From contig VSIX01000032.1 in the NCBI GenBank assembly GCA_008086245.1, forward strand, positions 105,547 through 169,546: 64,000 nucleotides of DNA, read 5' to 3'. The notes beneath the pieces are model-generated. The model had not been told where the DNA came from and did no database searches. It was given only the letters and a program-made list of their open reading frames with translations. The stretch's first letter is position 1; each line of letters opens with the position of its first letter. The position numbers were made by a program, and so were the translations under genes. This DNA comes from Candidatus Mcinerneyibacterium aminivorans (GTDB lineage Bacteria; Macinerneyibacteriota; Macinerneyibacteria; Macinerneyibacteriales; Macinerneyibacteriaceae). This document shows positions 19,309 to 27,464 of the stretch, one piece after another.

Positions 19309-20231
19309 TGTCTGTTAAAATGAAAAATAAGTCAATCATTTCATTGAAGGATATTTCCAAAGATGAACTGATGTATCTGATGAAAAGAGCTAAAGAAGTA
19401 AAAGAAGGTAAATATGGCAATTTCCTGGAGGGAAAGATTATAAGTTCTTTATTTTTCGAACCCTCGACAAGAACCAGGCTTTCGTTTCATTCGGCTGTTA
19501 AAAGAGCAGGAGGGGATATCATCGGTTTCGCTTCGGCAGGATCTTCCTCTACTAAAAAGGGTGAATCTCTTGGAGATACTATTAAAACAGTATCCGGATA
19601 CTGTGATTTAATTGTGATGAGACATCATGTTGAAGGTGCTGCAAGGAGAGCTTCAGATGTTACCGATTTGCCTATCATTAATGCCGGCGATGGAGCAAAT
19701 CAGCATCCAACCCAGACATTCCTGGATATTTTTACAATGCTTGAAAAAAAGGAAAATCTCGATGGTTTAAATATAGGGTTGATGGGAGATTTGAAATATA
19801 GCAGAACAATTCATTCACTGCTTGTAGCCTTATCCTTTTTTGGAGTTAGATTATATTTCATTTCACCAGAAGCACTGGCAATTCCAGAAAGATATACTGA
19901 TTATCTTGATGACATAAATGTGGAATATGAAGTTTATAAGGACTTTAAGGAATGCGGCAAAGATTTGGATTTTTTATATTGCACCAGGATACAAAAGGAA
20001 AGATTTTATGACCCTGTAGAATATGAGAGTGTTGCAGGTTCATATATTATTGATAAGGAAGGGTTGAGTTATCTTGATGAAGAAACTTATATTATGCATC
20101 CTCTACCCAGAGTAGATGAAATTGCTGTTGAAGTTGATGAAGATCAAAGAGCAATATATTTTGAACAGGCACATAATGGAGTTCCTGTAAGACAGGCTTT
20201 AATTGGGCTGTTATTGGGAATCATCAAATAA
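19308..20231 (+). CDS. pyrB: Aspartate carbamoyltransferase catalytic subunit
   Basis: 307 residues. Carbamoyl phosphate motif FEPSTRTRLSF, the SSTKKGESL loop, MRHHVEGAA, NAGDGANQHPTQTFLD, and HPLPRVDEIA near the C-terminus match PyrB. It condenses carbamoyl phosphate and aspartate, the first committed step of UMP synthesis. GGAGG precedes the ATG. It is paired with pyrI immediately downstream, so the enzyme should be the allosteric E. coli-type holoenzyme. carAB is not in this window. Confidence 0.96.
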   Translation: MSVKMKNKSIISLKDISKDELMYLMKRAKEVKEGKYGNFLEGKIISSLFFEPSTRTRLSFHSAVKRAGGDIIGFASAGSSSTKKGESLGDTIKTVSGYCDLIVMRHHVEGAARRASDVTDLPIINAGDGANQHPTQTFLDIFTMLEKKENLDGLNIGLMGDLKYSRTIHSLLVALSFFGVRLYFISPEALAIPERYTDYLDDINVEYEVYKDFKECGKDLDFLYCTRIQKERFYDPVEYESVAGSYIIDKEGLSYLDEETYIMHPLPRVDEIAVEVDEDQRAIYFEQAHNGVPVRQALIGLLLGIIK

Positions 20232-20246
20232 AAAAGGGGTATAATC

Positions 20247-20720
20247 ATGGGAAAAAAGAAGGAAAGACCATATAAGGTATTTAAAATTGAAAAAGGAACA
20301 GTTATAGATCATATACCTGCACCTAAAGGGCTTTTGGTTCTTGAAGTATTGGGTAAGAAAAATGATGGAATTGTTTCAATAGGACTTAACTTTGATTCAC
20401 AAAAAGTTGGCAAAAAGGATTTGATTAAATTTGAAAATAAAATAATCGATAAGGAGGAAACTGATAAAATTGCTCTAATAGCTCCGGAGGCTACTATAAA
20501 TATAATTGAAAATGGTGAGGTAGTTGAAAAAAGATCAATTGATGTTCCTCAGGAAATTACAGGATTTCTTAATTGTTTGAATCCAAACTGTGTTGTAAAT
20601 AGAGAAAACTTACAGCCACATTTTGAAGTAGTTGAAGAAGGTCCGGTAAAGCTCAGATGTAAATATTGTGAGAGAGTATGGGAAGTTAAATATGATATGG
20701 TAGAAAATAAGAGAAAGTGA
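20247..20720 (+). CDS. pyrI: Aspartate carbamoyltransferase regulatory subunit
   Basis: 157 residues. The N-terminal nucleotide-binding domain (KIEKGTVIDHIPAPKGL, about 14-30, then IVSIGLNFDSQKVGKKDLIKFE) is followed by a zinc domain with CLNPNCVVNRE and CKYCERVW, matching the four Cys ligands that hold PyrI to PyrB. In E. coli it confers CTP inhibition and ATP activation. It is 15 bases behind pyrB with an AAAAGGGG site. pyrBI together is less common than unregulated PyrB in bacteria. Confidence 0.93.
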   Translation: MGKKKERPYKVFKIEKGTVIDHIPAPKGLLVLEVLGKKNDGIVSIGLNFDSQKVGKKDLIKFENKIIDKEETDKIALIAPEATINIIENGEVVEKRSIDVPQEITGFLNCLNPNCVVNRENLQPHFEVVEEGPVKLRCKYCERVWEVKYDMVENKRK

Positions 20721-20727
20721 GTTATTT

Positions 20728-21156
20728 ATGAATATCTATGAAAGGTTGGAATTTTTAATAAGGAAGACTAGTTTTAATATTTTCAAATATGGTAGAAGAA
20801 TCATAAATCGATATGAATTATCCAAATCTCAGTTTGATATAATTGTTGATATTTATTTTACTTCTCCTAAAAGTCTTAAATCTCTATGCAAGGCACTTGA
20901 TTTGGCTCCCAGCACTGTGTCCGAAATGCTTGATAGAATGGAAAAGAAAGATTTAATTGTCAAGAAGAAAGATAAAAAGGATAAGAGAAAAATAAAAATA
21001 GATATAACTGAGCAGGCAAATAATATCATAGAAGATGTGATAAATAGAAGAGTAGAATATGTAAAAGAAGTATTAGAAAATGTGGAAGAGGAAAATCTTG
21101 AAGTTTTTAAACAGGTATTAATGAAGATGCTGGAATGTCAAAAATCCTTGGAATAA
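20728..21156 (+). CDS. MarR-family transcriptional regulator
   Basis: 142 residues with a winged helix-turn-helix: LSKSQFDIIVDIYF, SLKSLCKALDLAPSTVSEML (recognition helix), and a lysine-rich wing KKKDKKDKRKIKIDITEQ. A C-terminal dimer helix follows. The effector and targets are unknown. It starts 8 bases after pyrI and overlaps the radical SAM gene by 22 bases, so it may regulate that enzyme or the operon (inference). Confidence 0.85.
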   Translation: MNIYERLEFLIRKTSFNIFKYGRRIINRYELSKSQFDIIVDIYFTSPKSLKSLCKALDLAPSTVSEMLDRMEKKDLIVKKKDKKDKRKIKIDITEQANNIIEDVINRRVEYVKEVLENVEEENLEVFKQVLMKMLECQKSLE

Positions 21157-22154
21157 ATCATTTTAAAAACAGATTAAATGATTTTAAAAAAATTAAAGAA
21201 GTAACCGAAGAATATCCATTTAGAATCACAGAATATTATACCGATTTAATTCAAAGTTATGATAAAAAAGACCCTATATTCTCTCAATGTTTTCCACAAA
21301 AGAAAGAGTTGCAGGATTCATCTAAGTTTTCTTTAGACCCATTCTGCGAAAAACAAAATCAAAAAATCGAATCATTTATTCATAGGTATCCAAATAAGGG
21401 AGTACTGCTGCTAAATAATATTTGTGGTGTAAATTGTAGACACTGTATGAGAAAAAGATTGTGGGACAATAATAAAAAAGAAATAAGTAAAGATAGGATT
21501 GATGATATTATTTCCTACTGTATCAAGGAAGAAATAAATGATGTAATAATTTCAGGTGGGGATCCCTTAATGTCATCCCCAGAATTGCTTGATGAGGTAG
21601 TATCCAGATTATCAGAAGTAAGAAATATTAAAGTTATAAGAATTGGTTCACGTATCCCCGTGGTTGATCCAGACCGTATAAATGAAAAAATAATATCAAT
21701 TTTTAAAAAAACAGAAAAGCTTCACTTGTTAACTCATTTCAATCATCCAAAGGAGGTTACAGACCTTTCAAAATGTTATATCAGTAAAATAGTCGATACT
21801 GGAACACCGGTTTTTAATCAAACAGTTCTTCTTAAAAACATCAATGATTCAGCGTCTACATTGTCGGAATTATTCATGAAATTGCTTGAAATCAAAATAA
21901 AACCTTATTATCTCCATCAGTGTGATTTAGTTAGAGGGGTAACTCATTTTTGGGTTGAACCCAGTAGGGGGATTAAATTATTAAAAAAAATGGAAGGACT
22001 CATTTCCGGATTGGCAATGCCTTATTATGCAATAGATCTTCCAGGAGGAAAAGGAAAAGTATTACTGGGACCAAATTCTGAATTAAGCAAAATAAATGGG
22101 AAGTATATCTTGAAAAACTATAAAAACGAAACTATTAGTTATAGTTTATATTGA
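21135..22154 (+). CDS. Lysine 2,3-aminomutase-like radical SAM protein (KamA/EpmB family)
   Basis: 339 residues. The radical SAM motif C-GVN-C-RH-C lies at Cys97, Cys101 and Cys104 and is followed by SGGDPLM. The PLP lysine region is DLPGGKGKVLLGP near residue 315. The two aspartates that hold the substrate epsilon-amino group in lysine aminomutases appear to be kept (HQCDLVRG and YAIDLPGG). Members isomerise lysine to beta-lysine or modify EF-P. The size (no C-terminal oligomerisation region) resembles EpmB, but no epmA or efp is in view, so free lysine catabolism is also possible. Confidence 0.85.
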   Translation: MSKILGINHFKNRLNDFKKIKEVTEEYPFRITEYYTDLIQSYDKKDPIFSQCFPQKKELQDSSKFSLDPFCEKQNQKIESFIHRYPNKGVLLLNNICGVNCRHCMRKRLWDNNKKEISKDRIDDIISYCIKEEINDVIISGGDPLMSSPELLDEVVSRLSEVRNIKVIRIGSRIPVVDPDRINEKIISIFKKTEKLHLLTHFNHPKEVTDLSKCYISKIVDTGTPVFNQTVLLKNINDSASTLSELFMKLLEIKIKPYYLHQCDLVRGVTHFWVEPSRGIKLLKKMEGLISGLAMPYYAIDLPGGKGKVLLGPNSELSKINGKYILKNYKNETISYSLY

Positions 22155-22295
22155 TGGGTAAAAGTTCAAAAAAATTAAAAATTATAGTCATAAACTTGAT
22201 TATAAATATGGATATAATAGATTTTATATAGATGCTTTAGCTTTTGGAACTTATTCATTCTGTAGTTGTTTATAATATGAATTTGGAGGATGTTT

Positions 22296-22889
22296 ATGAA
22301 TATTGATATTTTTTTGAGTAAATCCGGTATATGGGGCTATCCTTTACTTCTTTTATCTATTATTGCTTTAGCAATAATTATTGAAAGATTAATATATTAC
22401 ATAGTTTTATATTATAAAGACAGAAAAATCAATATTGATAAATATATCGAAATTATAGAAAACCAAAATGATATTTCAAAAATTAAAGAAAATAATTATT
22501 TTAACGAAATATTAAAAAAACATTTTTCTGGCTATAGCTATTATTCTTACACAAAAATAAAGGTTGAGTTGGAAAAAATTTGGAAGAATTCGAAAAACAA
22601 TGTTAAAGTATTAGAATTTACAGTAAAGGTTGCACCGCTTCTTGGAATTCTTGGTACCATAAGCGGTATAATTAAATCCTTTATTGCTGTAGGAGAATTT
22701 GATATGGAGAAAAAAGCACTTGTTACTTCAGGTATATCTGAAGCTCTACTTACTACTGAAGCGGGATTGATTATATCTGTAATAGTTCTTCTATGGATTT
22801 ATATTTTTGGGTGGATAAGAAAAAAAATATTTTCAAAATATGAAAATTTTCTCACGATATTTGAAGCTATTTTACAGGATAATAAGTAA
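22296..22889 (+). CDS. ExbB/TolQ/MotA-type proton-channel protein
   Basis: 197 residues from the ATG at 22296, with TTTGGAGG 6 bases upstream; the ATG at 22290 touches that site and is unlikely. Three membrane segments lie at about 12-32, 105-130 and 150-172. The signature KVAPLLGILGTISGII and the second helix GISEALLTTEAGLIISV match TolQ/ExbB. Such proteins form the stator channel with ExbD/TolR, using proton flow to energise outer-membrane processes. No ExbD/TolR gene is adjacent: clpC follows after 15 bases. A -10-like TATAAT at 22271 lies close upstream. Confidence 0.85.
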   Translation: MNIDIFLSKSGIWGYPLLLLSIIALAIIIERLIYYIVLYYKDRKINIDKYIEIIENQNDISKIKENNYFNEILKKHFSGYSYYSYTKIKVELEKIWKNSKNNVKVLEFTVKVAPLLGILGTISGIIKSFIAVGEFDMEKKALVTSGISEALLTTEAGLIISVIVLLWIYIFGWIRKKIFSKYENFLTIFEAILQDNK

Positions 22890-22904
22890 AAGGAGGGATG
22901 ATAT

Positions 22905-25322
22905 ATGAATATATATGATAAATTTAACGATAGAGCAAAAAATGTTATATATAATGCAAGAGATTATTCTACATATTATAGAAATAACTATATTGGGACC
23001 GAACATCTATTACTTGGGCTTTTAGATGATAAGGGAAAAGTGCTTGAAAAAACCTTTGCTGCCTTAAATATTACAGATGATGATATAAAAAAGGAAGCTG
23101 AAAAATACATTAAAGAAGGACAAACAAAAGAAAGTTTCGGAGAGGATAACTTTACCACAGGAGCTAAAAGGGTGTTGAGATTTGCCTTTGAAGAGGCAAA
23201 TAATTTTGGACAGGATTATGTTGGCGATGAACATATATTTCTGGCCATAATAAAAGAAGAAGAGAGTATTGGGTCAAGAATAATGTATCATCTGGGTATT
23301 GAAATAAATAAGGCAAGACAGAAGGTTAGAGAATATACAAAGTCAAAAAAATCTAAAGAGGAAATATCTGAAGAACAGGAATATCTGAAACAGTTTACCA
23401 ACAATTTAATTGAGATGGGAGAGAATAATAAGCTTGATCCTGTTATAAAAAGGGAAGAAGAGATTGAGAGATTAATCCATATACTCTCAAGAAGATTAAA
23501 AAATAATCCTGTATTAGTAGGAGAAGCAGGTGTTGGAAAAACTGCAATAGTTGAGGGACTGGCTTTGAAAATAGTTGAAAAACAGGTTCCAGAAATATTA
23601 CATAATAAAACAATACTAAGTCTTGATATTGCTTCAGTTCTTGCTGGTGCAAAATATATGGGAGAGTTTGAAGAAAGGCTCAAAAAAGTTATAAATATTA
23701 TCAAAAGCAGAGAGGATATCATTTTATTTATAGATGAGATTCATACCATTATAGGGGCCGGTAGAACCCAGGGGGCAATGGATGCTGCTAATATATTAAA
23801 ACCAGCTCTTGCAAGAGGTGAACTTCAGTGTGTTGGAGCAACTACAGTAGAAGAATACAGAAAATATATTGAAAAAGACCCCGCTCTTGAAAGAAGATTC
23901 CAGCCGATATTTGTGAAAGAACCCAGTGTTAGTGATACAGTAGAAATACTTGATGGATTAAGAGAAAAATATGAAATTTTTCATGGAGTTAAAATATCTG
24001 ATGAGGCTGTTAAAGCAGCTGCAAAGTTGTCTGCAAGATATATTTCTGACAGGTTTTTACCGGATAAGGCAGTTGATTTGATGGATGAAGCCTGTGCAAA
24101 AGTTAAACTTGATAGTCTTATAATACCCGATGATTTGTATGATTTAGAAAAAAAGTTAAAAAATATTCGTGTTGAGAAGGAAAGTGCTTTCAATGATGGT
24201 GATTATGAGAAAGTGGCAAATCTTGGAGTGGAGGAGAAGAAATTAGAAAAGGAGTATGAAAAATTAAAATCAGAGTGGAATGATAAAAGGGCTGAAAATC
24301 AAAAGGATAACATCGTAAAATTTGATGATATTGCTCAAATAATCTCAAAATGGTCGGGTGTGCCCGTAACAAAAATTACAGTTAAAGAAGGTCAGCGTCT
24401 GTTAAACATGGAAGATAAAATACATGATAGGGTTGTATCTCAGGATGAAGCAATTAAAAAAGTTAGCGAGGTAGTTAGAGCATCAAGGGCAGGCTTGAAC
24501 AATCCCAAAAAACCTAATGGCGTTTTTCTCTTTCTTGGTCCAACAGGTGTAGGTAAAACAGAAGTAGCAAAAGCCTTAACCGAATTTTTATATGGTGATG
24601 AAAATCTTCTAATAAGACTGGATATGTCCGAATTTATGGAAAAACATGCTGTTGCTAAATTAATTGGTTCTCCTCCAGGATATGTAGGCCATGAAGAAGG
24701 TGGGCAATTAACGGAAAAAGTAAGAAGAAAGCCATATTCTATAATTCTTATGGATGAAATTGAAAAGGCCCATCATGAGGTATTTAATATTTTACTTCAA
24801 ATATTTGATGATGGAAGACTTACGGATGGCAAAGGGAGAACTGTTAATTTCAAAAATACAATAATTATAATGACCTCGAATATTGGAGCTGATATGATAA
24901 TGGATAGAACAAAGAATACAAAGAAAGAAAATATTGATAAGATTATAGAAACAGTGGAAGATGATTTAAAAAATAGATTGAGAAATCATTTCAAGCCGGA
25001 GTTTATAAACCGAATTGATGAAATAGTTGTTTTCAAGGCATTGAATACGGCTGATATTAGAAACATAGTTGAATTACAGATAGAAGAATTTAAGAAACGT
25101 TTGACTGATAAAAATATTAATCTTGATATTACAGAAAAAGCTCTAGATTATCTAGCAGAAATTGGATATGACCCAGCCATGGGAGCCAGACCCTTACAGC
25201 GGGTGATAAGCAAATATTTAGTAAATAAAATATCAAATTTAATACTTGCAAATGAAGTGAAAGAAAATGATATGGTAAAAGTTGATTATAAGAATGGGGA
25301 AATTACGGTAGAACCGGTATAA
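22905..25322 (+). CDS. clpC: ATP-dependent Clp protease ATPase, ClpC type
   Basis: 805 residues. Two N-terminal Clp repeats (about 5-140) precede the first AAA+ module with GEAGVGKT and FIDEIHTIIGAG. A UVR-like coiled insert (about 415-455, DLEKKLKNIRVEKESAF) marks ClpC rather than ClpA or ClpB. The second AAA+ module has GPTGVGKT and LMDEIEKAHHEVFN, then the C-terminal D2 small domain. It unfolds substrates for ClpP or with adaptors such as MecA. AGGAGGG gives a strong start. No clpP, mcsA/B or ctsR is nearby. Confidence 0.95.
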   Translation: MNIYDKFNDRAKNVIYNARDYSTYYRNNYIGTEHLLLGLLDDKGKVLEKTFAALNITDDDIKKEAEKYIKEGQTKESFGEDNFTTGAKRVLRFAFEEANNFGQDYVGDEHIFLAIIKEEESIGSRIMYHLGIEINKARQKVREYTKSKKSKEEISEEQEYLKQFTNNLIEMGENNKLDPVIKREEEIERLIHILSRRLKNNPVLVGEAGVGKTAIVEGLALKIVEKQVPEILHNKTILSLDIASVLAGAKYMGEFEERLKKVINIIKSREDIILFIDEIHTIIGAGRTQGAMDAANILKPALARGELQCVGATTVEEYRKYIEKDPALERRFQPIFVKEPSVSDTVEILDGLREKYEIFHGVKISDEAVKAAAKLSARYISDRFLPDKAVDLMDEACAKVKLDSLIIPDDLYDLEKKLKNIRVEKESAFNDGDYEKVANLGVEEKKLEKEYEKLKSEWNDKRAENQKDNIVKFDDIAQIISKWSGVPVTKITVKEGQRLLNMEDKIHDRVVSQDEAIKKVSEVVRASRAGLNNPKKPNGVFLFLGPTGVGKTEVAKALTEFLYGDENLLIRLDMSEFMEKHAVAKLIGSPPGYVGHEEGGQLTEKVRRKPYSIILMDEIEKAHHEVFNILLQIFDDGRLTDGKGRTVNFKNTIIIMTSNIGADMIMDRTKNTKKENIDKIIETVEDDLKNRLRNHFKPEFINRIDEIVVFKALNTADIRNIVELQIEEFKKRLTDKNINLDITEKALDYLAEIGYDPAMGARPLQRVISKYLVNKISNLILANEVKENDMVKVDYKNGEITVEPV

Positions 25323-25342
25323 AAATTACTTTCGTGGTTTTT
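25321..25342 (+). terminator. Imperfect hairpin at the end of clpC
   Basis: AAAAATTAC pairs with GTGGTTTTT around a TTTC loop, using two G.U pairs. It begins inside the clpC stop codon. It may terminate the exbB-clpC transcript and is a degenerate member of the palindrome family described in the findings. Confidence 0.4.
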
Positions 25343-25408
25343 AAGTAAATGGTGAATATTAAATAGTTTGGGGTAATTACTTCGAGATATATTGACTAAC
25401 GGCTAACG

Positions 25409-25427
25409 AAAATAGCTTTGCTATTTT
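25409..25427 (+). repeat. Palindrome AAAATAGC-TTT-GCTATTTT
   Basis: Perfect 8-bp stem with a 3-base loop, preceded by the words ACTAACGG and CTAACG, and ending 11 bases before the -35 box of the SRP RNA promoter. It belongs to the intergenic palindrome family reported in the findings and could also act as a weak terminator. Confidence 0.65.
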
Positions 25428-25438
25428 TAATAAAAGGT

Positions 25439-25466
25439 TTGACTTTAAGGCATATATTGATATAAT
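25439..25466 (+). promoter_or_regulatory. Promoter of the SRP RNA gene and possibly dnaX operon
   Basis: TTGACT (25439-25444) and TATAAT (25461-25466) are separated by 16 bases. Transcription should start near 25473, about 17 bases before the folded part of the SRP RNA, so a short 5' leader may be trimmed. There is no separate promoter between SRP RNA and dnaX. Confidence 0.8.
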
Positions 25467-25489
25467 ACTGTCCGTTGATATATTGTTTT

Positions 25490-25602
25490 GGGCACTCTGT
25501 TTGGACCCCTGACAAGAACAGGTTTGTAAAGTCCGTCAGGTCCGGAAGGAAGCAGCGGTAGCAGATTCTGTTCTGGGTTAGGAAGTTCTGGATGGAGTGT
25601 CC
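25490..25602 (+). ncRNA. ffs: Signal recognition particle RNA, small (4.5S-like) bacterial type
   Basis: About 113 bases. The ends pair (GGGCACTC at 25490-25497 with GAGTGTCC at 25595-25602), and the apical Ffh-binding domain is unmistakable: GTCAGGTCCGGAAGGAAGCAGC with the GGAA tetraloop and the asymmetric internal loop, near 25531-25556. The RNA scaffolds Ffh for co-translational membrane targeting. It has the short hairpin form without an Alu domain. It sits 22 bases before dnaX, the same gene order as scr-dnaX-yaaK-recR in Bacillus. A GTG at 25597 in the RNA is not the dnaX start. Confidence 0.95.
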
Positions 25603-25623
25603 AAAAGAATAAATAGGAGTAAT

Positions 25624-27144
25624 ATGTCTTATCTCGCATTAGCAAGAAAATATCGACCCCAGAGTTTTTCCGAAGTTGTAGGACAAAATCATATTGTAAA
25701 AACTTTATCAAATGCTATTAAAAACAGCAGAATTTCCCATGCATATTTATTTATTGGTCCGAGGGGTATTGGAAAAACATCTGTAGCAAGAATTTTTTCA
25801 AAATCTCTAAATTGCGCTGAAGGTCCTACTTTAGAACCCTGTGGAATGTGTGAATCCTGCAACAGTATAAGAGAAGGACAGAATATTGATGTAATTGAAT
25901 TTGATGCTGCTTCTTATAGAACGGTAGGGGAAGTACAGGAAAAAATTATTGAAAATGTTCATTATAAACCTGTAAGTGCTAATTATAAAATTTATATTAT
26001 CGATGAAGTTCACATGTTTAGCAAACATGCATTTAATTCACTCTTGAAAACACTGGAAGAACCTCCCCCGCATGTAATATTTATATTTGCTACTACTGAA
26101 CCTCAAAAAATACCGGAAACAATTACCTCAAGATGTCAAAGGTTTGTTTTTCAAAGAATTTCTCTTGATGATATAAAAGAAAGACTTGAAAGAATTGTTG
26201 AGAAAGAAGGAAAAAAGATTACAGAGGATGCGTCTCTATTAATTGCCAAAGTTTCGGATGGAATAATGAGAGATGCCGAGTCACTTTTAGATCAAATAAT
26301 TTCTCTATCCGATGGTAAAATTACACTTGAAGATGTTGAGCTTTTAACGGGTGCAAAGGAAGAAAAGGTAGCTAATGATTTACTTAAAATTGTGCTGGAG
26401 AAACCTTTTATTGAATCTATAGAATTTTTGCAAAATATTGAAAAAGAAGGCGTTAATTTAAAAAATCTTTTAAGCAGATTTACATACCTATTTCGGGATG
26501 CTTTGATTTACAAAAATACAGATGGTTCTGACCTTCTTTTTAATAAATATAATGAAAAACTTCTTAAAAAGGTAAATGATAAATATACAGAGAGTAATTT
26601 GACCGTGATTGTAGATATTTTATTTGAAGCATTGAGTTCTTTTAGGTATCAAACTGAAAAAAGGGTGCTCTTTGAAATGGCATTGTATAAAATAAAAAAC
26701 ATTAATAATCTGATCAAGGTTGATGACATGACACAGAATGATAAATTAGAAAGTAAAGCCTCGGCGGAGATTGTGAAAAATGATAATGGATCAATCGACT
26801 GGAAAAAAACTATTATAAAAAGTGCAGCTTCCCGTTCGATGGATCATGTAGTATCTATTCTTAAAAAGGCGAGATTTGCAGTCAATAAAAAGGGTATATT
26901 ATATATAGCCTGGAAAAATGATTTTTATTACAAAAAAGGAATTGGTAAAAAAGATAAAATTGGTGAAATAATCGATGAAGTAGATTCTACACAGCAGTTT
27001 AAACTTTATAAAATAAAAAGTGAAAAGAAAGATAATAACGGTAAAAAAAAAAGTAAAAAAAAGAAAAAAACAGGATTAAGTGAAGAAGTTTTAAAGTTTA
27101 AAAGTGAATTTAATGGAAGTATAATAGATATAAAGGAGGAATGA
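25624..27144 (+). CDS. dnaX: DNA polymerase III subunit gamma/tau
   Basis: 506 residues from the ATG at 25624 with TAGGAG upstream. The protein starts YLALARKYRPQSFSEVVGQ, has Walker A GPRGIGKTS, a zinc finger with four Cys (CAEGPTLEPCGMCESC), the DEVH box IIDEVHMFS and the sensor segment FATTEPQKIPETI. It is the clamp-loader ATPase. The C-terminal third is less conserved and ends with a lysine-rich stretch encoded by A runs of 10, 8 and 7 bases (27043-27069), where slippage could occur. It heads dnaX-ybaB-recR. Confidence 0.95.
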   Translation: MSYLALARKYRPQSFSEVVGQNHIVKTLSNAIKNSRISHAYLFIGPRGIGKTSVARIFSKSLNCAEGPTLEPCGMCESCNSIREGQNIDVIEFDAASYRTVGEVQEKIIENVHYKPVSANYKIYIIDEVHMFSKHAFNSLLKTLEEPPPHVIFIFATTEPQKIPETITSRCQRFVFQRISLDDIKERLERIVEKEGKKITEDASLLIAKVSDGIMRDAESLLDQIISLSDGKITLEDVELLTGAKEEKVANDLLKIVLEKPFIESIEFLQNIEKEGVNLKNLLSRFTYLFRDALIYKNTDGSDLLFNKYNEKLLKKVNDKYTESNLTVIVDILFEALSSFRYQTEKRVLFEMALYKIKNINNLIKVDDMTQNDKLESKASAEIVKNDNGSIDWKKTIIKSAASRSMDHVVSILKKARFAVNKKGILYIAWKNDFYYKKGIGKKDKIGEIIDEVDSTQQFKLYKIKSEKKDNNGKKKSKKKKKTGLSEEVLKFKSEFNGSIIDIKEE

Positions 27145-27146
27145 AT

Positions 27147-27461
27147 ATGTTTGGAGGAAAAAACATGAAACAAATGATGCAGCAGGCTCAAAAAATGCAA
27201 AAAGAAATGCAAGAGCAGCAGAAAAAACTTGAAAAAGAGACCGTAGAAGCACAGGCAGGTGGAGGAATGGTAAAAGTTGTTGTCAACGGGAAAAAAGAAG
27301 TATTATCGATTGATATCAATGATGAGGTTATTGACCCGGATGATAAAGAAATGCTGCAGGATTTAATTTTAGCTGCTGTAAATGAAGCAATAAACAAAAT
27401 GGATGATTATATTCAGGATAAAATGCAGGAAATAGCAGGACCTTTCGCAAATTTGATGTAA
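27147..27461 (+). CDS. ybaB: YbaB/EbfC nucleoid-associated protein
   Basis: 104 residues from the ATG at 27147, 7 bases after AAAGGAGG; the ATG at 27141 is too close to that site. It has the typical MKQMMQQAQKMQKEMQ coiled start, VEAQAGGGMVKVVVNGKKEV and DKEMLQDLILAAVNEA. It binds DNA as a dimer and is almost always found between dnaX and recR, as here. The dnaX stop lies 3 bases upstream of this start. Confidence 0.94.
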   Translation: MFGGKNMKQMMQQAQKMQKEMQEQQKKLEKETVEAQAGGGMVKVVVNGKKEVLSIDINDEVIDPDDKEMLQDLILAAVNEAINKMDDYIQDKMQEIAGPFANLM

Positions 27462-27464
27462 TTG

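Noticed and set aside
22196..22218. TTGATT and TATAAT upstream of the exbB-like gene as a promoter
   Set aside because: The boxes are only 11 bases apart and no alternative -35 fits; a promoter probably exists in this gap but cannot be placed.
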